Shown: positions 32,207 to 42,222, counted from the stretch's first letter. The stretch is 64,000 nucleotides of DNA from JAKAWQ01 sp963840545 (GCA_963840545.1 CAWIZE010000010.1:62001-126000), one strand, 5' to 3'. Numbers and translations are program-made. The notes: generated by a model from the sequence alone, not told the origin.

Positions 32207-33751
32207 CTACTCCGGCGCGGGGGGCAGCAGTTTTCGCCCGGCGGGAGGCAGGAGTGCCGCCGCGTAGGCGGCCGGGTTGTCGATCAGCTCGCGGGCCGCC
32301 GCCATGTCCGACTCGCTCCCCACCGCGGCCGGGCAGGTCGAGCGGATTGCCAGGATCTGTGCGAGCGGCATTGGCGCGCGGGCCGTTTCGTGGTCATAGA
32401 TGGCGCGGGTCATGGGTTGGATCCCGCTGGCGAGCAGGGCGAGCTGCCGGTCGAGCGCCGGCGCGCCGAGGCTGGTGCAGACCTGGGGCAGGATGCCGAG
32501 CTCCTGGAGCGGCCAGCCGCGTGGCGCCACGACCTGGCTCCAGGTGACGAAGAGCTCGCCGTCGTCGGGCAGCTGGTCGATCGTCTGCACCAGGCCCTTG
32601 CCGAGGGTAGCGCTGCCGACCACCACCGCCCGGCCGTTGTCGGCGAGCGCGGCGGTGAGGATTTCGGCGGCCGATGCGGTGAGCCCGTCCACGACGACCA
32701 CCACGGGCAGGCTGCCCGCCATGTCCGCCCCGGCCGCCACCCAGGCGTGCCGCGCCGCGGGGTCGCGCCCGGCGGTGGTGGCGATTACGCCTTGGTGCAG
32801 CAGCACGTCCGCCGCGTAAACGGCCTGGTCGAGCAGCCCTCCGCGGTTGCCGCGCATATCGAGCACGAGGCCCTGCGGCGGGTCGGGGACCGAGAGGCCT
32901 GCGGCGATCTCGTTGGCGAGGTGCGCGCCGGTGGTGGCGTCGAAGGCGGTGACGCGCAGGACGAGCATGTCCTTTTCGCGCTTGGCGAACACTGTTTCGG
33001 GCGCGGGCTCGCGGCGCGCCAGGGTGACCGTTTGGACGCCCGCGGCCGGGCCGGCGAGCGTCAGCACCACCGGGGTGCCCGCCGGCCCGGCCATCTCCTC
33101 CTGCACCGCGGCGGGGGTCATGCCGCGCGTCGGGGCGCCGTCGACGGCGAGCAGCCGGTCCCCGGGCGCGATCGCGGCGGCGTCCGCGGGGCTGCCGGCG
33201 GCCACGCGTGCGACGACGATCGCGCCGTTGCTGAGCGCGACCACGAGCCCGGTGCCGATCCGGCCCAAGCGGCGCGCCCGGTCGCTCGCCGCCTCGGATG
33301 CCGGCACGTAGCGCGAGTAGGGATCGAAATGGTTGAAGAGCTCGTCGAAGAACGCTTCGGTGACACCGTTCGGGCCGACCTCACGCACCAGCGCCGATTG
33401 TCGCCACGCCACCGCGGCGAGTGCGGCGATCGCCTTTCCCCATCCCGCCGCATCGCCGGCGGCCGGCGCCTTCAGCGCCGCCAGCACGCGATCGGGCGAG
33501 GAGAGGCGGAGCGTGCCGGACGAGAGGTCCGTGGCGAGCGACGGGTCGAGCGCGGAAAGCCCGTGCAGGCCCCAGAGTGCGAGGGTCGGCAGCGCATAGG
33601 GCGCGAGCGTGCGCGGCTGCATGAAGGCGAGCGCCTGGCCGAAGACCTCGGCGCTCAGCGCTTCGGGGAATGGCGGGACGAACCCGGGAAGCGGCTGCGC
33701 TTCGGCGGGGACGATCAGCAGCAGAAGCAGAAGGGCGCGGGCCGGGCTCAC
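32207..33751 (-). CDS. S41 family C-terminal processing peptidase
   Basis: A 514-residue exported protease. After a signal peptide (ALLLLLLIVPAEA) comes a PDZ domain (about 165-250, SPADAAAIAPGDRLLAVDG) and the S41 catalytic domain with RGNRGGLLDQAV. The Ser-Lys dyad lies in GLTASAAEILTAAL and GSATLGKGLVQT. CtpA-like enzymes trim periplasmic or membrane proteins. The ATG overlaps the rnr stop (ATGA). Confidence 0.9.
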   Translation of the reverse strand: MSPARALLLLLLIVPAEAQPLPGFVPPFPEALSAEVFGQALAFMQPRTLAPYALPTLALWGLHGLSALDPSLATDLSSGTLRLSSPDRVLAALKAPAAGDAAGWGKAIAALAAVAWRQSALVREVGPNGVTEAFFDELFNHFDPYSRYVPASEAASDRARRLGRIGTGLVVALSNGAIVVARVAAGSPADAAAIAPGDRLLAVDGAPTRGMTPAAVQEEMAGPAGTPVVLTLAGPAAGVQTVTLARREPAPETVFAKREKDMLVLRVTAFDATTGAHLANEIAAGLSVPDPPQGLVLDMRGNRGGLLDQAVYAADVLLHQGVIATTAGRDPAARHAWVAAGADMAGSLPVVVVVDGLTASAAEILTAALADNGRAVVVGSATLGKGLVQTIDQLPDDGELFVTWSQVVAPRGWPLQELGILPQVCTSLGAPALDRQLALLASGIQPMTRAIYDHETARAPMPLAQILAIRSTCPAAVGSESDMAAARELIDNPAAYAAALLPPAGRKLLPPAPE

Positions 33752-35598
33752 CGCAAGCGGTTTCGCCCTCCGCTCCGCGCCGGCCGTGCCTCGCTCGAGG
33801 CCAGTGCAAGCACCCGCATGACGATGCGGCCGCTGACCGGGTCGGCTTCGGCGAGGCGGACGCTGAGCCGCTCGCCCACCGCGAGGCGCGATCCGCTGCG
33901 TGCGCCGACGAGACTCGTGGTTGCCTCCTCGAAACGCCAGGAATTTGTGGGGAGCGTGGACACGGGAACGATTCCCTCGGCGCCGGTCTCGAGCAGAGTG
34001 ACGAAAAGCAACGAGCGCGTCACGCCGGAAATGCGCGCCTCTCCTATGCTGCCGATCCGTCCGGCGAGCAAGGCCGCCTGGGCGCGCGCGAGCACCGCGC
34101 GTTCCGCTTCCACCGCGCGCCGCTCGGTGACGCCGAGCGTGCGCGCGAGGGCTTCGAGGGCTTCGCTGCCACTGCTGCTGCCCTTGGGGCCGAGGCCGAG
34201 GCCGCCGATCAGCGCCCGGTGCACGACGAGATCGGCATAGCGCCGGATCGGGCTGGTGAAATGCGCGTAGGCCGCGAGTGCCAAGCCGAAATGCCCGATA
34301 TTGGCCGGCGAATAGCCCGCCTGCGGCAGGCTTTGGAGGGTTCGTTCGGCGGCGATGCCGGCGGCTTCCGTTCCAGCGAGGGGGGTGAGTGCCGCGGTGA
34401 GATCGCCGGGCGCGAGCCGCCCGCGGCTCGGCAGGCTGACCCCGAAGGCGCGGAGGAATCCGCCCAGGCTCGCGATTTTTTCCGCAGCCGGCTCGGCGTG
34501 CGCGCGGAAGAGGCCGGGAAGCTCACCGCGCAGGATCTCCTCGGCCGCCGCGACATTGGCGAGGATCATGAATTCCTCGATCAGGCGGTGGCTGTCGAGG
34601 CGCGGGGTCGCGACGATCGCCGCGACCCGGCCTGCCGCGTCGAGCATCACCTTGCGTTCCGGGAGCTCGAGCTCGATCGGCCCGCGCGCGCGGCGCGCCG
34701 CAGCCAGCGCCCGCCAGGCGGCGTAGAGGTTGGCGATGGTGCCGGCGGGCAGGCCGTTTTCCTCGCCCCGCCCAACCGGACCAGAGTCCGCCGCGCGCTG
34801 GGCCGCTTCGTAGGTCAGGCGCGCGGCGCTGCGCATCAGGCCGCGGCCGAAGCGGTGGCGGCGTTTCTGGCCATTGGCGTCGATTTCGATCTCGGCGAAG
34901 ACGACGCCGCGCTCGGCGTTGGGGGCGAGGCTGCACCAATGCTCGGAGAGGGCAGGGGGCAGCATCGGCACGACGCGGCCGGGGAAATAGACACTGTTGC
35001 CGCGCTCGCGCGCCGCTTCGTCGAGCGCGCTGCCGGGCCGGACATAGTGCGCGACATCGGCGATCGCGACGATGATCCGGAATCCCGCGCCCGAGGGCTC
35101 GGCGAAGACGGCGTCGTCGAAATCGCGCGCGTCCGCCCCGTCGATGGTGACGAGCGGCAGCGCGCGCAGATCCTCCCGCCCCGCCGGCCCGACCGCGCCG
35201 GCCATCGCCGCCTCGGCGAGCGCTTCGGGCGGGAAGATATCGGGGATGCCGAGGCTGCCGATGGCGATGCGCGCCAGCGAGTCCGCGCCGTCGAAGCGGC
35301 CCAACCGCGCGATCACGCGCGCGCGGCGCGCCCCGTGTCCGAGCCCGCCGCCCGCCAGCAATTCGGCGCGCACGATGTCGCCGGCCTCGGCGCCGCCGGC
35401 CGCGCCCGCCGGGACCCGCCACGGCTCGCGCACCCGCCGATCGGCGGGGAGGATTTTTCCCGCCTCGCCCCGGCCCTGGCGCAGCTCCGCCGGCTGATAG
35501 ACACCGAGCACGGTCTCGGTCTCGCGGTCCGGTTGGCGCGCCGTTTCGCGGGGCGCGGCGCGGTGGCGGTTGGGCGCGTGGGGCCGATGCTTAGCCAA
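33748..35598 (-). CDS. rnr: Ribonuclease R, short N-terminus
   Basis: A 616-residue RNB-family exonuclease. The catalytic motif is TIDGADARDFDDAVFAEPSG with the four Asp ligands. RNB-domain segments such as GNSVYFPGRVVPMLPPALSE and YAHFTSPIRRYADLVVHRAL follow, with a C-terminal S1 domain (about 530-600). Typical RNase R has ~100 further N-terminal residues (winged helix and first cold-shock domain), but topA ends only 30 bases upstream, so they are absent, not misframed. Degrades structured RNA. Confidence 0.88.
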   Translation of the reverse strand: MAKHRPHAPNRHRAAPRETARQPDRETETVLGVYQPAELRQGRGEAGKILPADRRVREPWRVPAGAAGGAEAGDIVRAELLAGGGLGHGARRARVIARLGRFDGADSLARIAIGSLGIPDIFPPEALAEAAMAGAVGPAGREDLRALPLVTIDGADARDFDDAVFAEPSGAGFRIIVAIADVAHYVRPGSALDEAARERGNSVYFPGRVVPMLPPALSEHWCSLAPNAERGVVFAEIEIDANGQKRRHRFGRGLMRSAARLTYEAAQRAADSGPVGRGEENGLPAGTIANLYAAWRALAAARRARGPIELELPERKVMLDAAGRVAAIVATPRLDSHRLIEEFMILANVAAAEEILRGELPGLFRAHAEPAAEKIASLGGFLRAFGVSLPSRGRLAPGDLTAALTPLAGTEAAGIAAERTLQSLPQAGYSPANIGHFGLALAAYAHFTSPIRRYADLVVHRALIGGLGLGPKGSSSGSEALEALARTLGVTERRAVEAERAVLARAQAALLAGRIGSIGEARISGVTRSLLFVTLLETGAEGIVPVSTLPTNSWRFEEATTSLVGARSGSRLAVGERLSVRLAEADPVSGRIVMRVLALASSEARPARSGGRNRLR

Positions 35599-35628
35599 TG
35601 ACGCCGTGGGCAGGGATGTCCCGCACTG

Positions 35629-38223
35629 TCAGCCTGCCGCTTTCTTCCGCCGCTTTTCGGCCGGCGTCGTCGTGGCGGCCTTTCCCGCGCGACGCCCCTT
35701 GGTGTTGGGCGGGCCTTTGCGCACGCCGAGCGGTTTTCCTTTTTCGGCGAGCAGGGCGACGGCCTGCTCGAGCGTCACCGATTCCGCCTCCGTCCCCTTG
35801 GGCAGCGTGGCGATCGTCCGCCCGTGCTGCACGTAAGGCCCGAAACGCCCGCGCCGCACCGCGACGCTCTCGCCGTCCTTCGGGTGTGGGCCGATCGTGC
35901 GGATCCCGGCCATCTTCTTCGCCAGCACGTCGACCGCGCGGTTGAGCCCGACCGAGAGCACGTCGTCATCGGCGTCGAGCGAGGCGAAGACGTTGCCCAT
36001 GCGCACGAAGGGCCCGAAGCGGCCGAGCCCGGCGGTGATCGGCTCGCCGGTCTCGGGGTGCGGGCCGACCGCGCGGGGCAGCGCCAGCAGCCCGATCGCC
36101 TGCTCGAGCGAGAGCTGATCGCCGGTAAGCCCGCGCGGCAGCGTCACGCGCTTCGGTTTTTTCCCGTTCTCCGCGCCCTCGCCGCGCTGGACGTAGAGCC
36201 CGTAGGGCCCGCGCCGCACGGTGACCGGCTCGCCGGTTTCGGGGTCGTCGCCGAGGACGCGGATGCCGTCCTTCAGCGTCTCGCCGTCGCCCTCCTCGTC
36301 GCTCGCGATCGCCAGCCGCCGCGTATAGGGGCACTCGGGGTAGTTGGAGCAGCCGATGAAGGCGCCGAACCGCCCGAGCTTCAACCCGAGCCGCCCCTTG
36401 CCGCAGGCGGGGCAGAGGCGCGGGTCGGCGCCATCGGCGCGGGGGGGGAAGAAATGCGGGCCGAGATCGCGGTCGAGGGCGGCGATCACGTCTGAGATCT
36501 TCAGGTCCTTCGTCTGGTCGACAGCCCGGGAAAATTCCTCCCAGAAGGCGCGCATCACCGCCCGCCAGTCCGCCCGGCCGCCCGAGATGTCGTCGAGCTG
36601 CTCCTCGAGGGTCGCGGTGAAGCCGGTATCGACGTAGCGGTCGAAGAAGCTGACCAGGAAGGCAGTGACCAGCCGGCCGCGATCCTCCGGCACGAAGCGC
36701 TTCTTCTCGAGCCGGACATAGCTCCGCTCCTGGAGGACCGAGAGGATCGCGGCATAGGTGGAGGGCCGGCCGATGCCGAGCTCCTCGAGCTTCTTCACCA
36801 GCGAGGCCTCGGAATAGCGCGGCGGCGGCTCGGTGAAATGCTGGATCGCGGCGACCGCGCCGCTGCCGAGCTTGTCCTTCTCCGCCATCGCCGGCAGGGC
36901 GCGATTCTCGTCGTCCTCCGCCGCTTCGTCGCGGTCCTCGTGATAGAGCCGGTAGAACCCGTCGAAGGCGACCGTCGAGCCGGTGGCGCGCAGGCGGGTT
37001 TTTCCCGTGGGTTCAGCGATGTCCACGGCGACCTGGTCGAGCTCGGCGGAGGCCATCTGCGAGGCGACCGCGCGCTTCCAGACCAGCTCGTAGAGCTCGC
37101 GCTGATCGGCGGTGAGATGCTTCGCCACCGCAGCGGGCGTGCGGGCCACGTCGGTCGGGCGGATCGCCTCGTGCGCCTCCTGCGCGTTCTTCGCCCGGGC
37201 GGTGTATTCGCGCGGCGCGGGCGGCAGGTAGTTGGGGCCGAACCCGTCGCGGACGTGCTCGCGAATGGCGAGGATGGCCTCGCGCGCCATCTGCACGCCG
37301 TCGGTCCGCATATAGGTGATGAGCCCGACCGTCTCGCCGTCGAGATCGACGCCCTCGTAGAGGTGCTGGGCGAGCCGCATCGTCGCCTGGGCGCGGAAGC
37401 CGAGCTTGCGGCTCGCCTCCTGCTGCAGCGTCGAGGTGGTGAAGGGCGGTGGCGGGTTGCGCCGGGTGCGCTTGCGCTCGACCGTGGCGACCCGGAAGGC
37501 GCCCGCCTCGACGGCTTCCTTCGCCCGCGCCGCATCGGCCGCGTTGGCGAGCGAGAATTGCTCGAGTTTCTTCCCCTCCAGATGGCTGAGCCGGGCGGTG
37601 AAGCGCTCGCCGGCGGGCGTCGTGAACTCGGTCTCGACCGACCAGTATTCGCGCGGGCGAAAAGCCTCGATCTCGGCCTCGCGCTCGCACACCAGCCGGA
37701 GCGCCACCGACTGCACCCGCCCCGCGCTCCGGCTGCCGGGAAGCTTCCGCCACAGCACCGGCGAGAGGGTGAACCCGACCAGGTAGTCGAGCGCGCGGCG
37801 GGCGAGATAGGCCTCGATCAGGAGCTGGTCGAGATCGCGCGGGGCGGCCATCGCCGTCTGCACCGCGCTGCGGGTGATCTCGTTGAAGGTGACGCGCCGC
37901 ACCGCGACGCCCTTGAGCGCGTGCCGCTCCTCGAGCATTCCCCGCACATGCCAGGCGATCGCCTCGCCCTCGCGGTCGGGGTCGGTGGCGAGGAAGAGCC
38001 TGTCCGCGCCCTTCAGCGCCTTGACGATGGCGGCGACCTGGGCCGCGCCCCGGGCGTCCGCCTGCCAGTCCATGGCAAAATCTTCCTCGGGGCGGACGCT
38101 GCCGTCCTTGGGCGGCAGGTCGCGCACATGGCCGAGGCTCGCGAGCACGGTGTACCCCTTGCCGAGGTATTTGTTGATCGTGCGGGCCTTGGCGGGGGAT
38201 TCGACAACGACGACGTCGGTCAT
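35629..38223 (-). CDS. topA: DNA topoisomerase I
   Basis: An 864-residue type IA topoisomerase. A TOPRIM domain (VVVESPAKARTINKYLGKGY at the N-terminus, TDPDREGEAIAWHV at about 80) is followed by the active-site Tyr region DGETVGLITYMRTDGVQMAR (about 305). The C-terminus has a zinc finger (CPACGKGRLGLKLG, CSNYPECPY) and several TopA C-terminal repeats of the RRGPYGLYVQRG type, ending in a Lys/Arg tail. Relaxes negative supercoils. 30 bases upstream of rnr. Confidence 0.96.
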   Translation of the reverse strand: MTDVVVVESPAKARTINKYLGKGYTVLASLGHVRDLPPKDGSVRPEEDFAMDWQADARGAAQVAAIVKALKGADRLFLATDPDREGEAIAWHVRGMLEERHALKGVAVRRVTFNEITRSAVQTAMAAPRDLDQLLIEAYLARRALDYLVGFTLSPVLWRKLPGSRSAGRVQSVALRLVCEREAEIEAFRPREYWSVETEFTTPAGERFTARLSHLEGKKLEQFSLANAADAARAKEAVEAGAFRVATVERKRTRRNPPPPFTTSTLQQEASRKLGFRAQATMRLAQHLYEGVDLDGETVGLITYMRTDGVQMAREAILAIREHVRDGFGPNYLPPAPREYTARAKNAQEAHEAIRPTDVARTPAAVAKHLTADQRELYELVWKRAVASQMASAELDQVAVDIAEPTGKTRLRATGSTVAFDGFYRLYHEDRDEAAEDDENRALPAMAEKDKLGSGAVAAIQHFTEPPPRYSEASLVKKLEELGIGRPSTYAAILSVLQERSYVRLEKKRFVPEDRGRLVTAFLVSFFDRYVDTGFTATLEEQLDDISGGRADWRAVMRAFWEEFSRAVDQTKDLKISDVIAALDRDLGPHFFPPRADGADPRLCPACGKGRLGLKLGRFGAFIGCSNYPECPYTRRLAIASDEEGDGETLKDGIRVLGDDPETGEPVTVRRGPYGLYVQRGEGAENGKKPKRVTLPRGLTGDQLSLEQAIGLLALPRAVGPHPETGEPITAGLGRFGPFVRMGNVFASLDADDDVLSVGLNRAVDVLAKKMAGIRTIGPHPKDGESVAVRRGRFGPYVQHGRTIATLPKGTEAESVTLEQAVALLAEKGKPLGVRKGPPNTKGRRAGKAATTTPAEKRRKKAAG

Positions 38224-38253
38224 GGGATCCTGAAGCTGCTGTGCCGTGGGGGC

Positions 38254-39393
38254 TCAGCCCCCGCTGCCGGTGCGCATCACCCGGTCCCCGGGCAGCAGCG
38301 CTACCCGTCCGGCGATCTCGAGTTCCAGCAGGACCGCGTTCACGGCGGCGGCAGAGAACTGGCAGCGGCGCACCAGATCGTCAACCGTCGTCGGAGAAGA
38401 ATCAAGCAGCTCAAGGACTTGTTTCCGTGCCGCGGGGAGGTTCCCGGGTTCTTCCGGGCCCGAAGGGGCCGTTTCGGGGGTGATCGACCCATTTTTCCGC
38501 GTCCGGACCCAGGGGACAGCGGACGGATGCGGGGAGGGGGCGGCGGGCAAATGCTCGAGCACGTCCGCGGCGGTCTCGACGAGATGGGCGCCCTGGCGGA
38601 TCAAATCGTTCGAGCCGCGGGTGCGGGGGTCGAGCGGCGAGCCCGGCACCGCAAAAAGCTCCCGGCCGGCCTCGAGGGCGTAGCGGGCGGTGATCAGGCT
38701 GCCCGAGCGCAGCGCCGCCTCGACCACCACCACGCCGAGCGAGAGGCCGGCGATGATCCGGTTGCGCCGCGGGAAGTGCCGGGCCTGCGGCGCGGTGCCG
38801 AGCGGGGCTTCGGCGAGCACCGCGCCGTGCTCGGCGATGCGCGCCTGGAGCTCGCGGTGCTGCGGCGGGTAGGGCATGTCGAGCCCGCCCGCGACGGCGG
38901 CGATGGTCCGACCCGCGGCGAGGGCCCCGGTGTGCGCCGCCGCGTCCACCCCGCGCGCCATGCCCGAGACCACCGGCAGGCCGGAGGCGGCGAGCTCGGA
39001 TGCCAGCTCCTCGGCGATCCGCTGGCCGTTGGCCGAGGCGTTGCGCCCGCCGACGATCGCCACGGCAGCCGTGTGCAGGACCTCCGCGTCGCCGAGCACG
39101 GCGAGCGCCGGCGGCGGATCGGCGAGATGGGCAAGGAGCGGCGGATAGCCCGGCCCGCCCAGCACCAGCATCCGCCCGCCGAGTTTTTCCAGCTTCTCCA
39201 GCTCCGCCTCCGCCCGCGCCCGCGGCGGAACGGCGGGCGGCTGGGCGCGTCCGCCGGCGCGGGCGAGCCCGGGCAGCGCTGCGATCGCCGCGGCGGCCGA
39301 GCCGAACCGGCCGATCAACCGTTGCCAGGCGATCGGGCCGATGCCCTCGGTGCGTGCGAGGCGCAGCCGGTCGAGTTTTTCTCCCGGCGTCAC
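38254..39393 (-). CDS. dprA: DNA-processing protein DprA
   Basis: A 379-residue DprA. It has an N-terminal helix-hairpin region (RLRLARTEGIGPIAWQRLIG), the Rossmann-like core AIVGGRNASANGQRIAEELA, SGMARGVDAAAHTGAL, NRIIAGLSLGVVVVEA and GSLITARYALEAGRELFAVP, and a C-terminal winged helix (TVDDLVRRCQFSAAAVNAVL). The start is GTG at 39393 overlapping the plsY stop. It loads RecA on incoming single-stranded DNA. Confidence 0.93.
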   Translation of the reverse strand: MTPGEKLDRLRLARTEGIGPIAWQRLIGRFGSAAAAIAALPGLARAGGRAQPPAVPPRARAEAELEKLEKLGGRMLVLGGPGYPPLLAHLADPPPALAVLGDAEVLHTAAVAIVGGRNASANGQRIAEELASELAASGLPVVSGMARGVDAAAHTGALAAGRTIAAVAGGLDMPYPPQHRELQARIAEHGAVLAEAPLGTAPQARHFPRRNRIIAGLSLGVVVVEAALRSGSLITARYALEAGRELFAVPGSPLDPRTRGSNDLIRQGAHLVETAADVLEHLPAAPSPHPSAVPWVRTRKNGSITPETAPSGPEEPGNLPAARKQVLELLDSSPTTVDDLVRRCQFSAAAVNAVLLELEIAGRVALLPGDRVMRTGSGG

Positions 39394-39992
39394 TTGCCGG
39401 CGCCGATCCGGGGCTCGGTGCCGGCGAGGAGGCGGCGGATGTTTTCGCGATGGCGGAGGAACACGATCGCGGCGAGCGCGAGTGCCAGGAGCGAGATTCG
39501 GGTCTCGCCGAGGAAGGCCGCGAGAATGGGCGCGGCAGCCAGGGAGGCGAGCGCGGAGAGGGACGAGATGCGGCTCGCCGCGGCGACGACCGCCCAGACG
39601 AGGAGGGAAAAAAGACCGACCGGCCAGGCGGCGGCGAGCAGCACGCCGAGCCCCGTGGCGACGCCCTTGCCGCCGCGAAAGCGCAGCCAGACGGGCGCGA
39701 CATGGCCGATGAGCGCGCCGAGCCCGGCCGCGAGCGCTGCCGGCGGGCCGAGCAGCCGGGCGGCCAGGAGGACGGCAACGGCGCCCTTGGCGGCGTCGAG
39801 AAGAAGGGTCGCCGCCGCCAGCCCCCGCCGGCCGGTGCGGAGCACGTTGGTGGCGCCGATGTTGCCCGAGCCGATCCGGCGGATATCGCCGAGCCCGGCC
39901 GCGCGCGTGAGCAGCAGGCCGAACGGGACCGAACCGATCAGGTAGCCCGAAACGAGGGCCGCAACCAGCGCGGCAGCGACGCCGGCGATCAC
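39390..39992 (-). CDS. plsY: Glycerol-3-phosphate acyltransferase
   Basis: A 200-residue integral membrane enzyme with about five hydrophobic segments. It carries the three PlsY motifs: GSVPFGLLL with GSGNIGATNVLRTG, GHVAPVWLRFRGGKGVATGL, and FLRHRENIRRLLAG. The GTG start at 39992 overlaps the pyrC stop, and its stop overlaps dprA, so pyrB-pyrC-plsY-dprA form one tightly packed operon. Confidence 0.92.
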   Translation of the reverse strand: MIAGVAAALVAALVSGYLIGSVPFGLLLTRAAGLGDIRRIGSGNIGATNVLRTGRRGLAAATLLLDAAKGAVAVLLAARLLGPPAALAAGLGALIGHVAPVWLRFRGGKGVATGLGVLLAAAWPVGLFSLLVWAVVAAASRISSLSALASLAAAPILAAFLGETRISLLALALAAIVFLRHRENIRRLLAGTEPRIGAGK

Positions 39993-41293
39993 CCGAACAC
40001 CCGCCGCCCCGCCTTCCAGGTGCCGAGCACGCGGCCCTCGAGCGCGCGGCCGTCGAAGGGCGTGTTCTGCGCCTTGCCCGGTAGCTTTCCGGCTTCCACC
40101 TGCCAGGCCCGGTCGGGATGGAAGAGGCAGAGATCGGCGGGCGCGCCAGGGGCGAGCCGGCCGCTCGCTTGGCCAAGAAGGCGGGCCGGCCGATCCGTAA
40201 GCAGCCCGATCGCGCGGGAAAGGGGAAGAAAATCGTTGTGGACGAGGACGAGCGTCACGGCGAGCAAAGTCGCCAGCCCGGCCCCGCCGGGGGAGGCCTG
40301 GGCAAAAGGCTGGCGCTTGTCGTCGGCGTCGCGCGGCTGGTGGTCGGAGGCGATGGCGTCGATCGTGCCGTCGGCGAGTGCCGCGCACACCGCCAGCCGG
40401 TCCGCCTCCGGGCGCAGCGGCGGGGAGAGCTTGGCATAGGTGCGGAAATCGCCGATCGCCATCTCGTTGAGGTCGAAATAGGGCGGGGCGGTGTCGCAGG
40501 TGACGGCAAGCCCGTCATCCTTGGCGGCGCGGATCAGCACCAGCGCCTCCGCGGTCGAGACATGGGCGAAATGCACCGCGCCCCCGGTGAGGCGGGCGAG
40601 GCGGATGTCGCGCGCGACCTGGATCGCCTCGGCCGCCGCCGGGATCGCGGGCAGGCCGAGCCGGGTGGCGAGCGGCCCCTCGGTCGCCGCCCCGCTGGCG
40701 GCCAGCGTCGGCTCCTCGGGGTGCTGCACCACCATCGCCCCGAAGCCGTGCGCATAGGCGAGCGCCTGGCGCATCAGCCGCGCCGGCCCGATCGTCCGCG
40801 CCCCGTCGCCGAAGGCGACCGCGCCGGCGGCGCGCAGGAGGCCGAGCTCGGCGAGCGCCTCGCCGCGGCAGCCGCGCGTCAGCGCCCCATAGGGAAGGAT
40901 GGTGAGGCTCCCGGTCTCCTCCCCGCGGGTGACCAGCAGGCGGACCAGCGCCGGATCGTCGATCGCGGGCAGGCTGTCGGGCAGGGCGGCGAGGGTGGTG
41001 ATGCCGCCCCAGGCCGCCGCCTCGGCCGCGGAGGCGATCGTCTCGCGGTACTCGAAGCCCGGCTCGCCGAGGCTCGCCCGCATATCGACGAAGCCGGGGC
41101 AGAGCACGGCGCCCGCCCCGTCGACCGTCGCGGCATCCACCGTCGCAGCCCCCTCGGGCGCGCCGAGCCCGGCGCCGAGCCCGGCGATCCTGCCGGCGCG
41201 GACGAGAAGCTCGCCCGGCTTGTCGAGCCCGCTCGCCGGGTCGAGCAGGCGGACATTACGGAATAGAAGGTCGGGGCCGGCAGCGTCAGTCAT
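39989..41293 (-). CDS. pyrC: Dihydroorotase-like protein lacking metal ligands (PyrC/PyrX type)
   Basis: A 434-residue amidohydrolase-fold protein with the dihydroorotase outline (GAVLCPGFVDMRASLGEPGF, FAHVSTAEALVLI, IASDHQPRDADDK). The HxH metal motif of active enzymes (normally D-x-H-x-H-x-R-E-P-G) reads DMRASLGEPG, and SDHAPH reads SDHQPR. It is therefore probably a non-catalytic partner of aspartate transcarbamoylase, as known for PyrX. It overlaps pyrB by 8 bases. A separate active PyrC must exist elsewhere if the pathway works. Confidence 0.85.
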   Translation of the reverse strand: MTDAAGPDLLFRNVRLLDPASGLDKPGELLVRAGRIAGLGAGLGAPEGAATVDAATVDGAGAVLCPGFVDMRASLGEPGFEYRETIASAAEAAAWGGITTLAALPDSLPAIDDPALVRLLVTRGEETGSLTILPYGALTRGCRGEALAELGLLRAAGAVAFGDGARTIGPARLMRQALAYAHGFGAMVVQHPEEPTLAASGAATEGPLATRLGLPAIPAAAEAIQVARDIRLARLTGGAVHFAHVSTAEALVLIRAAKDDGLAVTCDTAPPYFDLNEMAIGDFRTYAKLSPPLRPEADRLAVCAALADGTIDAIASDHQPRDADDKRQPFAQASPGGAGLATLLAVTLVLVHNDFLPLSRAIGLLTDRPARLLGQASGRLAPGAPADLCLFHPDRAWQVEAGKLPGKAQNTPFDGRALEGRVLGTWKAGRRVFG

Positions 41294-42222
41294 TGCGCCG
41301 CGGTCCGTGCGCGAGCGTGTCCAGCACCGCCATCCGCACCGCGACCCCCATCTCCACCTGCTCGCGGATGAGGCTGCGCGCCGGATCGTCGGCGACCCGG
41401 CTCTCGATCTCGACGCCGCGGTTCATCGGCCCGGGATGCATCACCAGCGCGTCCGGCCGGGCGGCGGCGAGCTTCTCCATGTCCAGCCCGTAGAAGCGGA
41501 AGAACTCGCGCGTGCTTGGGATCAGGCCGCCCTCCATGCGCTCCTTCTGCAGGCGCAGCATCATCACGATGTCCGCGCCCTCGAGCCCCGCCCGCATGTC
41601 GTGGAACACCGCGACGCCGAGCGCCTCGACCGCGGCCGGCATCAGCGTCGGCGGGCCGACCACGCGCACCCGGCTGCCCATGGCGGTGAGGAGATGGATG
41701 TTGGAGCGGGCGACGCGCGAATGGGCGATATCGCCGCATATCGCGACCGTCAGCCCGGCGAGCCGCCCCTTGCGCCTTCGGATCGTCAGCGCGTCGAGCA
41801 GCGCCTGGGTGGGATGCTCGTGCATCCCGTCGCCGGCGTTGATCACGGCGGCATCCACCTTCTGGGCCAGGAGGCTCGGCGCGCCCGACTGGTCGTGGCG
41901 CACCACCAGGAGGTCGCACTGCATCGCGTTCAGCGTTGCGGCGGTGTCGAGCAGCGTCTCGCCCTTGTTCACGCTCGAGGAGCCGACCGACATGGTGATC
42001 ACGTCGGCGCCGAGCCGCTTGCCGGCCAGCTCGAAGCTGGTGCGGGTGCGCGTCGAGTTCCTCGAAGAAGAGGTTGATCAGGGTTTTCCCGCGCAGCATG
42101 TCGCGCGCCGTCTTGCCGGAGCGGTTGAGCAGCACGTAGCTCTCGGCGAGATCGAGCAGGTGCGCGATCTCCGGCGGCTCGAGACCCTCGATCGCGAGCA
42201 GGTGGCGGTGGGCGTAGGCCAC
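41286..42222 (-). pseudogene. pyrB: Aspartate carbamoyltransferase catalytic chain, apparent 1-base insertion
   Basis: MAYAHRHLLAIEGLEPPEIA to GKTLINLFFE lies in one frame. The rest, from NSTRTRTSFELAGKR through VITMSVGSSSVNKGETLLDT to MAVLDTLAHG, lies in another. Removing one of the two C at 42060-42061 (plus strand) restores the carbamoyl-phosphate motif STRTRTSFE and a 311-residue enzyme of normal length. The substitution pattern is otherwise conserved (HEHPTQALLDALTI, MHPGPMNRGVEI). As pyrB is normally essential, a sequencing error is the simplest reading. Confidence 0.9.

Noticed and set aside
30674..34240. 1188-codon plus-strand frame across panB, TRAP protein, rpmG and protease
   Set aside because: It is antisense to five recognisable genes and is explained by codon bias in high-GC DNA.
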